From Fen-1298 sp963833465 (GTDB lineage Bacteria > Bacteroidota > Ignavibacteria > UBA10030): 64,000 bases of DNA. Positions within the stretch are counted from its first letter, which is position 1, and each line of letters opens with the position of its first letter. The stretch lies in assembly GCA_963833465.1 (NCBI GenBank), contig CAWHXW010000004.1, positions 806,001 to 870,000 of the forward strand, given 5' to 3'. Position numbers and translations under genes: made by a program. Shown one piece after another: positions 1 to 8,642 of this stretch. The notes under the pieces were generated by a model. It was not told where the DNA came from. It saw nothing but the letters and a program-made list of their open reading frames with translations, and made no database searches.

Positions 1-328
1 CCGGGCGATCCAAATGATTCTGCACGCCGGAGATTTCAGGGAATGGAACATCCGAATCAGCCAGAACATTACCATCTCCATCAATCAATGTAATACGTAG
101 ATGTTCAAGACCGCCGACTTGTTTTACCTGTTCATCAATTTGAGAAAATGAATAAGCAGTATCTTTCTGAAGCATGAAGAAAACCAAATCGGCTTGCCGG
201 CTTAGTTCATCAACCAATCGTTCCTTGAAATACGATTCCATGCGCAAACTCGTGAATAAACCGAGACTGGAAACAATCAGCAGTGCAAGCACAACATAAG
301 TAATAGTGATTTTCGTTCGTATTTTCAT
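1..328 (-). CDS. phoR: PhoR-like sensor histidine kinase, N-terminal part (runs off the window)
   Basis: Only the first 109 codons are inside the window. The protein starts MKIRTKITITYVVLALLIVS, one clear membrane-spanning helix, followed by an extracytoplasmic stretch that contains a DGDGNVLADS motif typical of small periplasmic sensor domains in PhoR-type kinases. The catalytic domains lie beyond the left edge, so the kinase assignment rests on the N-terminal layout and on the partner. Its ATG follows directly after the stop of the upstream response regulator gene with no intervening base, so the two are translationally coupled and form one two-component operon. It would sense phosphate limitation and phosphorylate the neighbouring PhoB. 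The PhoR identity is inferred from the many phosphate genes in the window. Confidence 0.75.
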   Translation of the reverse strand, partial: MKIRTKITITYVVLALLIVSSLGLFTSLRMESYFKERLVDELSRQADLVFFMLQKDTAYSFSQIDEQVKQVGGLEHLRITLIDGDGNVLADSDVPFPEISGVQNHLDRP

Positions 329-1018
329 TTATGCTTTAAACCGATATCCAACACCAGAGACGGTTTCTATGTAATCTGAATAAGCACCAAGCTTCTCGCG
401 TATTTTTCTAATGTGAACGTCTATCGTTCTATCTACAACATGAATATTTTCCCCCCACACACCATTCAAAATTGATTCCCGCGAAAGCACTCTGCCTCGA
501 TTTCGAACAAGATAGACTAATGTTTCAAATTCTTTTCTTGGAAGAACAATCCTTTGTTTACCAATGCTTGCTGTATAGCTGGATACGTTTATCTCTAAAT
601 CTTTAATCAAAATGACATCCAACTGTGGAATTGCTTTTTGAGCAGCTTGTTCTTGCCTCCGAAGCACTGCATGAACACGCGCAACAATTTTTCCAATTTT
701 AACCGGCTTAACTATGTAATCGTCCGCACCTACTTCCAATCCAACAATTTCGTCTGTCTCTGTACCTTTTGCTGTAAGCAAAAGTACGGGGATAGATGAT
801 GTCTTCTTGTCTTTTTTTAATTCTTGAATAACTTGCAATCCATTCATCTCCGGCATCATTATATCAAGAATAATGAGATTTGGCTTTTGCCTCACTTTCT
901 CCAATGCTTCCTTGCCGTTGCGTGCTGTAATAACCGTCAGACCTTCTTTGTTCAAATTATAAGATAAAAGATCGACAATGTCTTTTTCGTCATCAACAAC
1001 TAGAATTGTTTTTTTCAT
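329..1018 (-). CDS. phoB: PhoB-like phosphate response regulator (OmpR/PhoB family)
   Basis: This 229-residue protein has a complete receiver domain (about 1-120) with acidic pocket DDE at 9-11, phospho-acceptor Asp52 in LILDIMMPEMNG, Thr82 in LLLTAKG and Lys104 in DDYIVKPVK. A winged-helix DNA-binding domain (about 130-229) ends in the typical ETVSGVGYRFKA. It lies immediately upstream of the sensor kinase and is the only intact PhoB-type regulator in the window, so it is the probable activator at the 11-bp direct repeats found upstream of many genes here. Such a repeat lies about 80 bp upstream of its own start, in the divergent region, so autoregulation is possible. Confidence 0.9.
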   Translation of the reverse strand: MKKTILVVDDEKDIVDLLSYNLNKEGLTVITARNGKEALEKVRQKPNLIILDIMMPEMNGLQVIQELKKDKKTSSIPVLLLTAKGTETDEIVGLEVGADDYIVKPVKIGKIVARVHAVLRRQEQAAQKAIPQLDVILIKDLEINVSSYTASIGKQRIVLPRKEFETLVYLVRNRGRVLSRESILNGVWGENIHVVDRTIDVHIRKIREKLGAYSDYIETVSGVGYRFKA

Positions 1019-1098
1019 ATGATCTCATTAAATGAATCCTATGCAATATAGAATAGGAATTGGTCTCTTTCAAGGATATTAGTGAAAAATTCAATTCT

Positions 1099-1127
1099 GT
1101 TAATAATAATTTAACAATTCCGTAACA
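1099..1127 (+). promoter_or_regulatory. Putative Pho box A, three 11-bp repeats
   Basis: TAAT, TAAC and TAAC cores start at 1101, 1112 and 1123, exactly 11 bp apart; the best pair reads TTAACA ATTCC GTAACA. The repeat lies between the divergent phoB and the small membrane-protein gene at 1183. The spacing and core resemble known PhoP/PhoB direct repeats (TTAACA-N5-TTAACA in Bacillus). Recognition by this PhoB is inferred from recurrence of the motif at phosphate genes. Confidence 0.6.
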
Positions 1128-1182
1128 CCTTTCCTTCTGATTATTGTTAATATTGTGGTGAAGTTTTTAAGAGGCAGCATAT

Positions 1183-1386
1183 ATGGCTGACGCAGAAAAT
1201 AGGCGCGAAAATAGATCATATTTATTTGATCTGATGGAAAAGAATCTTCCCGAGCAAGAACCGGGCGAGGATATTCAACCTATCAGTACTTTAGAATTTT
1301 TAATCTGGATGATTTGTCTATCCGGAGTGTTTATTATCATTCGGTATATCTACGTTCTTTTTTTCTCACCATTTACATATCTATAA
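1183..1386 (+). CDS. Small single-pass membrane protein, probably Pho-regulated
   Basis: A 67-residue protein with a charged N-terminal half and one hydrophobic helix at about residues 39-60 (LEFLIWMICLSGVFIIIRYI). I do not recognise a family. It has an AGAGG-like ribosome binding site 7-8 bases before the ATG, and a Pho-box-like triple repeat about 55 bp upstream. A second Pho box lies just after its stop, ahead of the glycosyltransferase gene, so it appears to be an independent unit. The promoter context suggests a role in phosphate-starvation physiology, for example as a small regulator of a membrane protein, but nothing in the sequence names the partner. Confidence 0.6.
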   Translation: MADAENRRENRSYLFDLMEKNLPEQEPGEDIQPISTLEFLIWMICLSGVFIIIRYIYVLFFSPFTYL

Positions 1387-1388
1387 GC

Positions 1389-1416
1389 TTAACAAATCAT
1401 TAACTGCATCGTCATT
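1389..1416 (+). promoter_or_regulatory. Putative Pho box B upstream of the glycosyltransferase operon
   Basis: TTAACA AATCA TTAACT has cores at 1390 and 1401; a weaker third unit, GTCATT, starts at 1411, keeping the 11-bp period. An AT-rich AATAATATACT stretch follows at the expected distance for a -10 element. Confidence 0.6.
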
Positions 1417-1466
1417 TTCTAATAATATACTTCTCTTATATTGCATCCAACGAAAGAGGAGTATTT

Positions 1467-2615
1467 ATGCGAATAGTGTATTTCAATGCAAATTTAAAAG
1501 TCGGACAGGATGGAGTAACACGTGTTATTTATAAAATGATTGATGGAGCAATTGACAGAAACCATGAAACAATTGCCATCACATCTATACTTCCAGAACC
1601 ATCACAGCAATCGATTCAGATGTACAAGGTACCATCGGTTGTCCTGCCGCTTCAAAAGGCATATCGCATTGCCATTCCTGGATATCAATCATTTGCGCGA
1701 ATTCTTAATAAATTCCGCCCGGATATTTTACATATAAATAGTCCATGCACACTTGGCTTTGGAGCAGTGAAATATGCTAAACATTTTAATGTCCCCATAG
1801 TTGCAACATACCATACACATTTTCCAACTTATCCCCGCTATTATAAACTAACAAAGCTTGAAGACCTTGTTTGGCGAATAACACGAAACCTTTACAATAA
1901 TGTAGATCGTACTCTTGTCCCAACAAAACCAATTCTTAGGGAATTAATTGAAAACAATATTCAGCGATTAGAATATCTTCCTAATGGCGTCGACACTGGA
2001 CTTTTTACTCCAGAACGCCGGAATAATACATGGCGAAAACAATTTGGAGACGGCATTAAACCTATCATACTATTTGTAAGCAGGTTAGTGTGGGAAAAAG
2101 ACTTGCGAGTCTTGGCAGATGCATATCAACTCTTAAAAGCGAAGCGAAATGATTTTGAAATGGTAATAGTCGGAGATGGCCATGCGCGGCAGGAATTTGA
2201 ACAACTCATGCCCGGTGCGCACTTTCTGGGATATCAGTCTGGTGTTACACTTGCTGAAAGTTTTGCTTCGGCAGACATCTTTGTTTTTCCTTCGACAACA
2301 GAAACCTTCGGGCTCGTCACCTTAGAGGCAATGGCATCAGGATTAGCTCCAGTTGCTGCAAAAATAGGAGGTGCAACTGAGATTATTGAAGAAGGAATTT
2401 CAGGTATTTTTGCTAAACCTCTTGATGGTATAGATATGGCGCACAAAGTGGAATGGCTGCTTGATCATCCGAATTATAGCAGAGCAATTGGCGAACATGC
2501 ACATCGCCGTGCTCAGGAATACCGGTGGGAATCAATCATGAATCGCCTTTTTGCTATTTATGAAGATGTCATTCGACAAACAAGACTACGGCATTCATTG
2601 CAAAAGGCGGCATAA
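1467..2615 (+). CDS. GT4-family glycosyltransferase, probably glycolipid-forming
   Basis: A 382-residue GT-B glycosyltransferase. The N-terminal domain carries GQDGVTRVI and HTHFPTYPRYYKL, and the C-terminal domain carries the GT4 nucleotide-sugar site with the EX7E pattern in TETFGLVTLEAMASG near residue 275. The THFPTY stretch and overall layout resemble the SqdX/MgtA type of lipid glycosyltransferase, which moves a sugar onto a diacylglycerol anchor. A strong AAAGAGGAG ribosome site precedes the ATG, and a Pho box lies 50 bp upstream. A phosphatase and a HAD hydrolase follow with gaps of 8 and 4 bases. I infer that the operon replaces phospholipids with glycolipids under phosphate starvation; the donor sugar is unknown. 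Confidence 0.75.
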   Translation: MRIVYFNANLKVGQDGVTRVIYKMIDGAIDRNHETIAITSILPEPSQQSIQMYKVPSVVLPLQKAYRIAIPGYQSFARILNKFRPDILHINSPCTLGFGAVKYAKHFNVPIVATYHTHFPTYPRYYKLTKLEDLVWRITRNLYNNVDRTLVPTKPILRELIENNIQRLEYLPNGVDTGLFTPERRNNTWRKQFGDGIKPIILFVSRLVWEKDLRVLADAYQLLKAKRNDFEMVIVGDGHARQEFEQLMPGAHFLGYQSGVTLAESFASADIFVFPSTTETFGLVTLEAMASGLAPVAAKIGGATEIIEEGISGIFAKPLDGIDMAHKVEWLLDHPNYSRAIGEHAHRRAQEYRWESIMNRLFAIYEDVIRQTRLRHSLQKAA

Positions 2616-2623
2616 ATATTTTT

Positions 2624-3589
2624 ATGAAAAGTTCGTTCCAAATAGCACATATTTCAGATCCGCACTTAAGCAGGCAGCATTACCGCGAACATATCAAGTC
2701 TTTCAAAATGTTGTTACGGGCCATACTAAATGACGGTATAGACCATATCATAATCTCTGGCGATATCATAAGCACTGCAGATGAAGATGATTATTTCCTT
2801 GCCCGCGAGATACTTGCCAATAATAGCTTATTAGACAGCAAGCGACTCACAATAGTACCAGGTAATCATGACATTTTTGGTGGACCTCACCGCGCCGTCG
2901 ATGTAATAAGTTTTCCACGATATATTCGCAATGTAGATTATGTACGCAACAAAGAGTTATTTCAAAATGCTTTTGCCGAAACTTTCGAAGGCGTTCGCCG
3001 GTTGAATCCTGTTGCATTGTTTCCTTTTGTGAAAACTTTCGAACCTTTCAATATCATTGGATTGAATTCTATTCCGCCTTGGTCTCTTCGAAAAAATCCT
3101 CTTGGTACTAACGGTTTGCTTGATGAACAACAAATTGAATCTCTGGAGCAATTGGCTTCATCTACCTTGCTTAAAGATAGAACAAATATCATAGTACTCC
3201 ATCATCACTTCAACGATCTTATACAATCGGATTATGACGCCGGAAATCTTTTAACGAGGATTGAATCCAACACAATGCGGATGCGGAAAAGAAAAAAAAT
3301 CCTAAAATTATTTCAATCTATCGGCGTGCGATATGTCCTGCATGGGCACATCCATCGTAATGAAATCTATGATCGAAATGGAATTCTTTTTGTCAATGGC
3401 GCAGGCGCTGTATGCGATGACCCTGTTCAATTTCTGAAGTATAATCTGTTGACATATTCAGACGGCTATTGCAGTGTTAAAATTCGCCAGCTCCCGATTC
3501 CCTATCAAATTTCGACTGTAACACAATCGTTACATCGCAAACATCAGCCGTTACAAATGCCGGCATTCGCTACAAAACAATTGGAATAA
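2624..3589 (+). CDS. Calcineurin-like metallophosphoesterase
   Basis: A 321-residue cytoplasmic protein with the complete two-metal signature: HISDPHLS near residue 10, SGDI near 45, VPGNHD near 80, a histidine pair in VLHHHF near 193, and LHGHIHRNE near 245. No signal peptide is visible. It resembles class III cyclic-nucleotide or lipid-linked phosphodiesterases. Its position between a glycolipid-type glycosyltransferase and a HAD phosphatase suggests it acts on a phospholipid head group or a phosphorylated lipid intermediate, freeing phosphate or diacylglycerol during lipid replacement. Substrate is inference only. Confidence 0.7.
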   Translation: MKSSFQIAHISDPHLSRQHYREHIKSFKMLLRAILNDGIDHIIISGDIISTADEDDYFLAREILANNSLLDSKRLTIVPGNHDIFGGPHRAVDVISFPRYIRNVDYVRNKELFQNAFAETFEGVRRLNPVALFPFVKTFEPFNIIGLNSIPPWSLRKNPLGTNGLLDEQQIESLEQLASSTLLKDRTNIIVLHHHFNDLIQSDYDAGNLLTRIESNTMRMRKRKKILKLFQSIGVRYVLHGHIHRNEIYDRNGILFVNGAGAVCDDPVQFLKYNLLTYSDGYCSVKIRQLPIPYQISTVTQSLHRKHQPLQMPAFATKQLE

Positions 3590-3593
3590 CATT

Positions 3594-4451
3594 ATGGACT
3601 TAATCAATTCATCGCTGTATTCATCTAAAACATCGACAAATATGTTCAGCTCTATTTATCAATCAGAACTTATAAATAGCTTGTTAGAACAAGAGCAGCG
3701 GTTTGGCGAATCTCATCTCGGCGGAAAGAATCGAATTGCTTTGTTCGATTTAGATAATACTCTGATCGATGGAGATATTGGGGATGCTGTATTTGCACAA
3801 CTATTAATAGATGGATTTCCACTTCCATTATCTTGGAAGGAATATCGTAAAATGTGCAAAGAAAATCCAAGCATTGCATACACCGAAGCGGTGCGGGCAC
3901 TGGAAGGAATTTCCATGGAGTATATTATTCGTGTGACTAAACAAGTCCTTCAATCAAATCAGGAATTTTTGCACTGCGAAGGAGACGCAGTACGTATTCC
4001 CAAACCTAACTTGCTTATGACTGAAGTTGTAAGGTTACTGCGAGATTGGAATTACTTATTGTTTGTCGTGTCCGCCAGCAATGATATTTCAGCAAAAGTG
4101 GCAGGGTCAGTTTTATTCGATATCCCTATTAACAACATTACGGGAATAAAACCAAAACTGTTAGACAAAAAAATCACAAATGCTATTATTGATCCAATAC
4201 CAGTCGGCGTTGGTAAAGTTGCCCAATATCGTCTCATGTGTGGCGATAACATGCCTATGATTGTAGCAACAGACAGTATATTGGATTTTCCTATCCTGCA
4301 AATCTGCGATCCAGATGGAACAGCAATTATTGTCGGTGAAAATGAAGAACTTATGACAATGGCAAAGGAAGAGCTCTCACCATCAATTCATATTCATCAA
4401 GTTCCAAATGATACATTACTATTGTTCCAACAAAAGCAACGCGTTGCTTGA
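3594..4451 (+). CDS. HAD-IB family phosphatase
   Basis: A 285-residue HAD hydrolase. Motif I is FDLDNTLIDGD (near residue 50), motif II lies in VVSASND (near 160), the Lys of motif III in VGVGKVAQY (near 205) and motif IV in ATDSILDFPIL (near 225). The layout matches the phosphoserine-phosphatase-like IB group, which also includes phospholipid head-group phosphatases. It is the last gene of the operon that starts at 1467 and is separated from the metallophosphoesterase by 4 bases. Its 3' end overlaps the convergent gene by 33 bp. Role in phosphate recycling from lipid head groups is inferred. Confidence 0.7.
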   Translation: MDLINSSLYSSKTSTNMFSSIYQSELINSLLEQEQRFGESHLGGKNRIALFDLDNTLIDGDIGDAVFAQLLIDGFPLPLSWKEYRKMCKENPSIAYTEAVRALEGISMEYIIRVTKQVLQSNQEFLHCEGDAVRIPKPNLLMTEVVRLLRDWNYLLFVVSASNDISAKVAGSVLFDIPINNITGIKPKLLDKKITNAIIDPIPVGVGKVAQYRLMCGDNMPMIVATDSILDFPILQICDPDGTAIIVGENEELMTMAKEELSPSIHIHQVPNDTLLLFQQKQRVA

Positions 4452-6827
4452 TTGAAACCGCACTACGGTTTTGCTTTCGCTTTGCACCACTTCAATATTT
4501 AGATTTGACGACACCGGCAGTACACGTTTGAGTGCAAAAGGAAATGTAATTTCAATCCGCTCAGGCGTTCGCGAAGATATCAGTTCCAGAGTAAATGCAC
4601 ACAATGCTTTCTGACAAGTTTCATATTTGATAGTACATCCAACTTTCCCGAACGATGTTGCTATTCCTTGAACAGCACTATTTATTCCCCATTGCAGCAT
4701 ACTTTCTTTGATATCTCGGAATAACAGCAATGAGTCATGTGTTTCGCTGACTAAACAATCGAGCAGAAATAGCACAATCTCTGCAGCAGCCCAGCCATGA
4801 TGTCCGTCTCCCATTGCTCCACCGCCAGTCTTCGGATGAATTGCTTCTGGCAATGAATATGGCGACTGACATTGGCGAAAAATTGTCTCAGCAATATGCC
4901 AAGCTCGTTGCGGCTGTTCGTTCAATAAGAAAGCATGTGCAATTTGCAATGTCAAATATGGATTGTAGCCCGAATGAATGATAGGATGAAAAAATCCCCT
5001 ATCATCCAAATATCTATCTGTAAATTCATTCAATGTGGTATTGAAAGCTGATGGAAAAATATCGGTGATATCTAACGGATAAATTCCCGAGACAAATCCA
5101 ATTGCACTTTCATCAAACGGCCGCGACGGAGACGCCGGAATGAGATTTTTCCCTAAACGATCGGCGACAATTTCCAATGAATGTCGAATATCCGCGGAGA
5201 ACAATTTAGCTTCCTGGTCCCATTTTTCGGCAATTTCTTCACGATGAAGAAGTCGAGCAAGAAATACTGCAGATCGAATACCTTTCAGCCCCCAGAAAGA
5301 ATCCCAATAATATTGGTCGACTGTTCCAAAATGTTCTGCACTTAAACTTGGCGGAAGAAGTCCGCGATGTGTCGTTATTGTTTCATGACTCTGTTTTCGC
5401 TTCTGAATAATCCACTCGACACCACGTTGAATGTTTGGAAAAATATGTTTTAGCCATGAAAGAGACTGTGTTAATGTTGCATGTTGTTTGATAAGCCAGA
5501 GTGCTTCTCCATTTGAATCCCATTCTCCATCCGGTCCGCGAAAGAACCCATCCGGCATTTGTCGCTTCGGAAAACCATCTATCACTTGTTGTGCACGACG
5601 GTGAAATCCTAATCTATCTAATGCATGCAACATCGGCACTGCATCCCTGAACCAAAAATGATGATAAAGAAAAGGACCCGGAGAAATAAATTCGCCGTCA
5701 TGTAATTGTAATAGGAATAGTACATTAGCTTCGAAGAGTTTTTGAATACGTTCGTCTGCAAGAATTAAAACAGCACCTGTTGATCGTTCTTTTTCCCACC
5801 GTGCCTGTTGTTTCTCTCTACGTTTTTCAAATGAGACTCGCAAACTTGACTTAGATTTTGCACGTGAGAGCGTTTGCTTGTTTCCTAGTGCAACACTAAA
5901 ATGGATCGATCGCTTTGTTCCCGGAGCAAGATTTAGCTCATACACTACTATAGCATTAACTAATCCATATTGACATGATGAGGAATATTTAAAATCAGCT
6001 TCATTTACTTTTTTCCAATAGCCTTCTTTAACTTGCTTACGAAGAATATTAACAGTATCGCCTCTTTGAGAATTAGAGCAGTAAACTCTTTGAGGTTCCT
6101 CAGCAATCACAAGTCCGAGACATTTATCAACATATATCTGACGTTTATGTTTGAACTCAATACTGTGAATCGGCGCAACACCTTCCGGATTGAACGGCCT
6201 TATTGCAATACACACTAATGCATCTGAAATTTGACCTGTCCTATTAATGACATTAACCGCTTGAAACAATACATCGCTTCCTTGATTTGTTGTATCAACA
6301 AATGCTTCTAACTCCAATGACATCCCAAAAAAATCAAAACAAGTTGTAATTCTCGGTGCATAAGTATCATATTCTTGATTTAAAGGAATGGATAGTGAAG
6401 GTAAAAACAAGCCGCGATCTGTAACAAGCCAAACATCTACCGACCATTCGCGGGGAAGAGGCGTTACTAATCCGCAAGGATCGACGATGGCTTCATGCTC
6501 TCCATTTGGGCTGCCGAGCATTGTCCAATTTCTGTGCGTTATATTTAATAATAAGGGATTCTGTGATCGTGCAACAAAACTTGAACTTCGTGGATCCAAT
6601 TGCTTGTGTACCCAGTGTGGATAAAGCCAGTCTCGTTTCATTTGAAGGATGGCATAATTCAACAAACCACGCGTTACCATTGGAGCGCTAAGCTGAAACA
6701 ATTCTGCTGGAAAACCATTGCCATTCACATTACTCAAATTACCTGCAAGCTGCAATTGATGAATAGCTTCAGCAGGAATGCCAAGCTGCTTCAGCGCTTG
6801 TTCAAAAACAAAGGATGATACATTCAT
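4419..6827 (-). CDS. Six-hairpin glycosidase-like protein (GH15/GH63-type fold)
   Basis: An 802-residue protein with no signal peptide. It appears to have an N-terminal beta-sandwich (about 1-340), a helical barrel (about 350-690) and a C-terminal beta domain. HHFWFRDAVPMLHAL (near 390) matches the WFRD active-site stretch of (alpha/alpha)6 glycosidases, and GGGAMGDGHHGWAAAE (near 660) is a plausible second active-site segment. I cannot assign a substrate; oligosaccharide trimming or glucan debranching are both possible. It lies divergently from the TPR gene at 6973, with a Pho-box-like repeat between them, and converges on the HAD gene. It may therefore also be phosphate-regulated. Confidence 0.6.
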   Translation of the reverse strand: MNVSSFVFEQALKQLGIPAEAIHQLQLAGNLSNVNGNGFPAELFQLSAPMVTRGLLNYAILQMKRDWLYPHWVHKQLDPRSSSFVARSQNPLLLNITHRNWTMLGSPNGEHEAIVDPCGLVTPLPREWSVDVWLVTDRGLFLPSLSIPLNQEYDTYAPRITTCFDFFGMSLELEAFVDTTNQGSDVLFQAVNVINRTGQISDALVCIAIRPFNPEGVAPIHSIEFKHKRQIYVDKCLGLVIAEEPQRVYCSNSQRGDTVNILRKQVKEGYWKKVNEADFKYSSSCQYGLVNAIVVYELNLAPGTKRSIHFSVALGNKQTLSRAKSKSSLRVSFEKRREKQQARWEKERSTGAVLILADERIQKLFEANVLFLLQLHDGEFISPGPFLYHHFWFRDAVPMLHALDRLGFHRRAQQVIDGFPKRQMPDGFFRGPDGEWDSNGEALWLIKQHATLTQSLSWLKHIFPNIQRGVEWIIQKRKQSHETITTHRGLLPPSLSAEHFGTVDQYYWDSFWGLKGIRSAVFLARLLHREEIAEKWDQEAKLFSADIRHSLEIVADRLGKNLIPASPSRPFDESAIGFVSGIYPLDITDIFPSAFNTTLNEFTDRYLDDRGFFHPIIHSGYNPYLTLQIAHAFLLNEQPQRAWHIAETIFRQCQSPYSLPEAIHPKTGGGAMGDGHHGWAAAEIVLFLLDCLVSETHDSLLLFRDIKESMLQWGINSAVQGIATSFGKVGCTIKYETCQKALCAFTLELISSRTPERIEITFPFALKRVLPVSSNLNIEVVQSESKTVVRFQSSNALLLLEQ

Positions 6828-6891
6828 AACTATTCTTCCTCACAATTAATATACACTCACTTCTCAGCCCTTACAAGATAGATGAACAATC

Positions 6892-6919
6892 TTAACAAAT
6901 TGGTAATGAATCGGTTATT
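6892..6919 (+). promoter_or_regulatory. Putative Pho box C, three 11-bp repeats
   Basis: TTAACA, GTAATG and GTTATT start at 6892, 6903 and 6914. The stretch is followed by GTTCGGCAA, which is also found after the repeat at 29273, so about 40 bp is similar at the two promoters. It lies 53 bp before the TPR gene and 65 bp before the divergent glycosidase-like gene. Confidence 0.6.
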
Positions 6920-6972
6920 GTTCGGCAAGATGTGTTTTGTATCCTTATCATTATTTTTAGCAAATAATTTTT

Positions 6973-7764
6973 ATGGAATTGACGCAAGCGGCACAATTTG
7001 TTTTCATGACGTTTTTCGCATTTTTCATTTTTTTGGCTAATCCAATAAAAGAGAATCATATAGCCAAGGGAGATTATTATTATCAGGTGTTCGATAATGA
7101 AGCGGCTCAAAAGGAATATGAACGGGCATACAAGGAATCACCGTCGAGTTACGCCTCCTTGCTTCGTTTGGTTCGTATTCACAACGACAATGGAAGAATT
7201 CACCTGCGCAGAGATTCCATTTCTGAAATAGAATATAAGAAAGCTATTGCGTTTGCAGATTCTCTTTCAATCAATTATCCTGATAGTGCAGCAGCCCACT
7301 TTTGGTATGCGCTGGCAAAAGGAAGTCTTATTCCATTTGTTGGAGTTCGAGAGAAAATAGCTATCGGCAGAGAAGTAAAATTACATATACAAAAATCTCT
7401 GGAATGCGATTCAACATTCTCTTATTCCTATGTCATTAGTGCGATTTTTGAGCGTGAAGGCGCACAATTAAGCTGGTTAGAAAAAAGCATTGTGCGATTG
7501 ATATTCGGTGAAGACTTATCCGGTTCGCTGGAAGCATCGGAACACTATTTAAAGTCCGCAATTAAATACGACTCATCCAATTCTTTCGCTTACTATGAAC
7601 TCTTTTGGACTTACAAAGCAATGGGCAACAAATCCTTAGCAATAGCCTCATTGCAAGAAGTGATGAAGCGCGTTCCAAAGAACCTTCGCGAAAAGCAGCA
7701 GCAGGAAGAAGCTCAGTTGCATCTTTCTGAATTGACTTCGATTAATTCAGGCGAGTTGAAATGA
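6973..7764 (+). CDS. TPR-repeat protein with N-terminal membrane anchor
   Basis: A 263-residue protein. A hydrophobic segment (about residues 8-24) is a signal anchor or signal peptide. It is followed by helical repeats of TPR type, for example AAQKEYERAYKESPSS, AAHFWYALAKGS and SFAYYELFWTYKAMGNKSLA. The arrangement is like periplasmic or membrane-anchored TPR adaptor proteins. A Pho-box-like triple repeat lies 53 bp upstream, so it probably belongs to the phosphate regulon. The last 18 bp overlap the convergent gene. Function unknown beyond a likely scaffold role. Confidence 0.6.
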   Translation: MELTQAAQFVFMTFFAFFIFLANPIKENHIAKGDYYYQVFDNEAAQKEYERAYKESPSSYASLLRLVRIHNDNGRIHLRRDSISEIEYKKAIAFADSLSINYPDSAAAHFWYALAKGSLIPFVGVREKIAIGREVKLHIQKSLECDSTFSYSYVISAIFEREGAQLSWLEKSIVRLIFGEDLSGSLEASEHYLKSAIKYDSSNSFAYYELFWTYKAMGNKSLAIASLQEVMKRVPKNLREKQQQEEAQLHLSELTSINSGELK

Positions 7765-8520
7765 ATTCTCTTTCTCTGAAATTCGTGCCTTCACAGTTTT
7801 TTCAACTTCTTCTTTCATTTGAAGAAGAACTTCATTGGACGGATCGAGTTCTAATCCTCCATGGATATACCGGATGCAGGCAGTATAATCGGCATTCGTC
7901 CGATAGTAATCGGCAAACGAGATTGCAGAAAGAATCTTTTCAGTCATTGCTTCAGGTTTTTCAATTATTTTCCTGTCTGCATCTGATTTTGCATGTTGTT
8001 TTTCATTTTTGACCACCGGGGATATAATATGATTTTTTATTTCTTGAATCAAAGTTTCGGCTTCAGCGCTTTGAGGCCGAATAATACGTGCACGTTCAGC
8101 TTCATTCAAAGCATGTTCATATTCCTGAACATGGAAATGTTGTCTGGCACGATTCAGCAGGGATTGGTGCTTGTTTTCCAATGCTTGTTCCCGCAACTGG
8201 TGGTTTATGTCATAAATCGATGCCTGTGAAGAAAGATTTGTCAGGTGCCGGACTGCCATTTGACGAACATGTTCCAGAGCGGCAATAATTCTAGCAATAG
8301 AATATTCCATAGAATTGGAATTAGAAGAATATGATTTTTGGAGGAAATCAATAACACGCTTCAAACGACGTTCAATTGCAATTGCATAGAAATTCTTCGG
8401 ATCGCTTGCGAGAATAGATTGGGAATCTGAATATGCAAGATCCAAGTTTTGATTATGCAGATGGTTTTCCAAAGATTGAAAAAGAGAAATAAGTGCAGGA
8501 AAAGAAGATTGTTGTTTCAT
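7747..8520 (-). CDS. TPR-like/helical repeat protein of unknown function
   Basis: A 257-residue soluble protein. The N-terminal helical unit (NQNLDLAYSDSQSILASDPKNFYAIAIERRL) and the C-terminal unit (YTACIRYIHGGLELDPSNEVLLQMKEE) read like single TPR units. The first resembles the N-terminus of the receiver protein at 46029, which has DRAQLEIRKAKEVDPRNVYALALEER. This suggests a shared lineage-specific repeat module. It is divergent from the pseudo-receiver regulator at 8643. No catalytic motif is visible. Confidence 0.55.
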   Translation of the reverse strand: MKQQSSFPALISLFQSLENHLHNQNLDLAYSDSQSILASDPKNFYAIAIERRLKRVIDFLQKSYSSNSNSMEYSIARIIAALEHVRQMAVRHLTNLSSQASIYDINHQLREQALENKHQSLLNRARQHFHVQEYEHALNEAERARIIRPQSAEAETLIQEIKNHIISPVVKNEKQHAKSDADRKIIEKPEAMTEKILSAISFADYYRTNADYTACIRYIHGGLELDPSNEVLLQMKEEVEKTVKARISEKENSFQLA

Positions 8521-8642
8521 AAGTATCGTTTCTCATATTAAATGTTAATGGAATTTATTCAGATGCAACTTATTCATTCCTTGGCAGATGAGCAAGGAAT
8601 AATCCATTATCCTATTATAAAACTTTTGTAAACGAAGAATAT

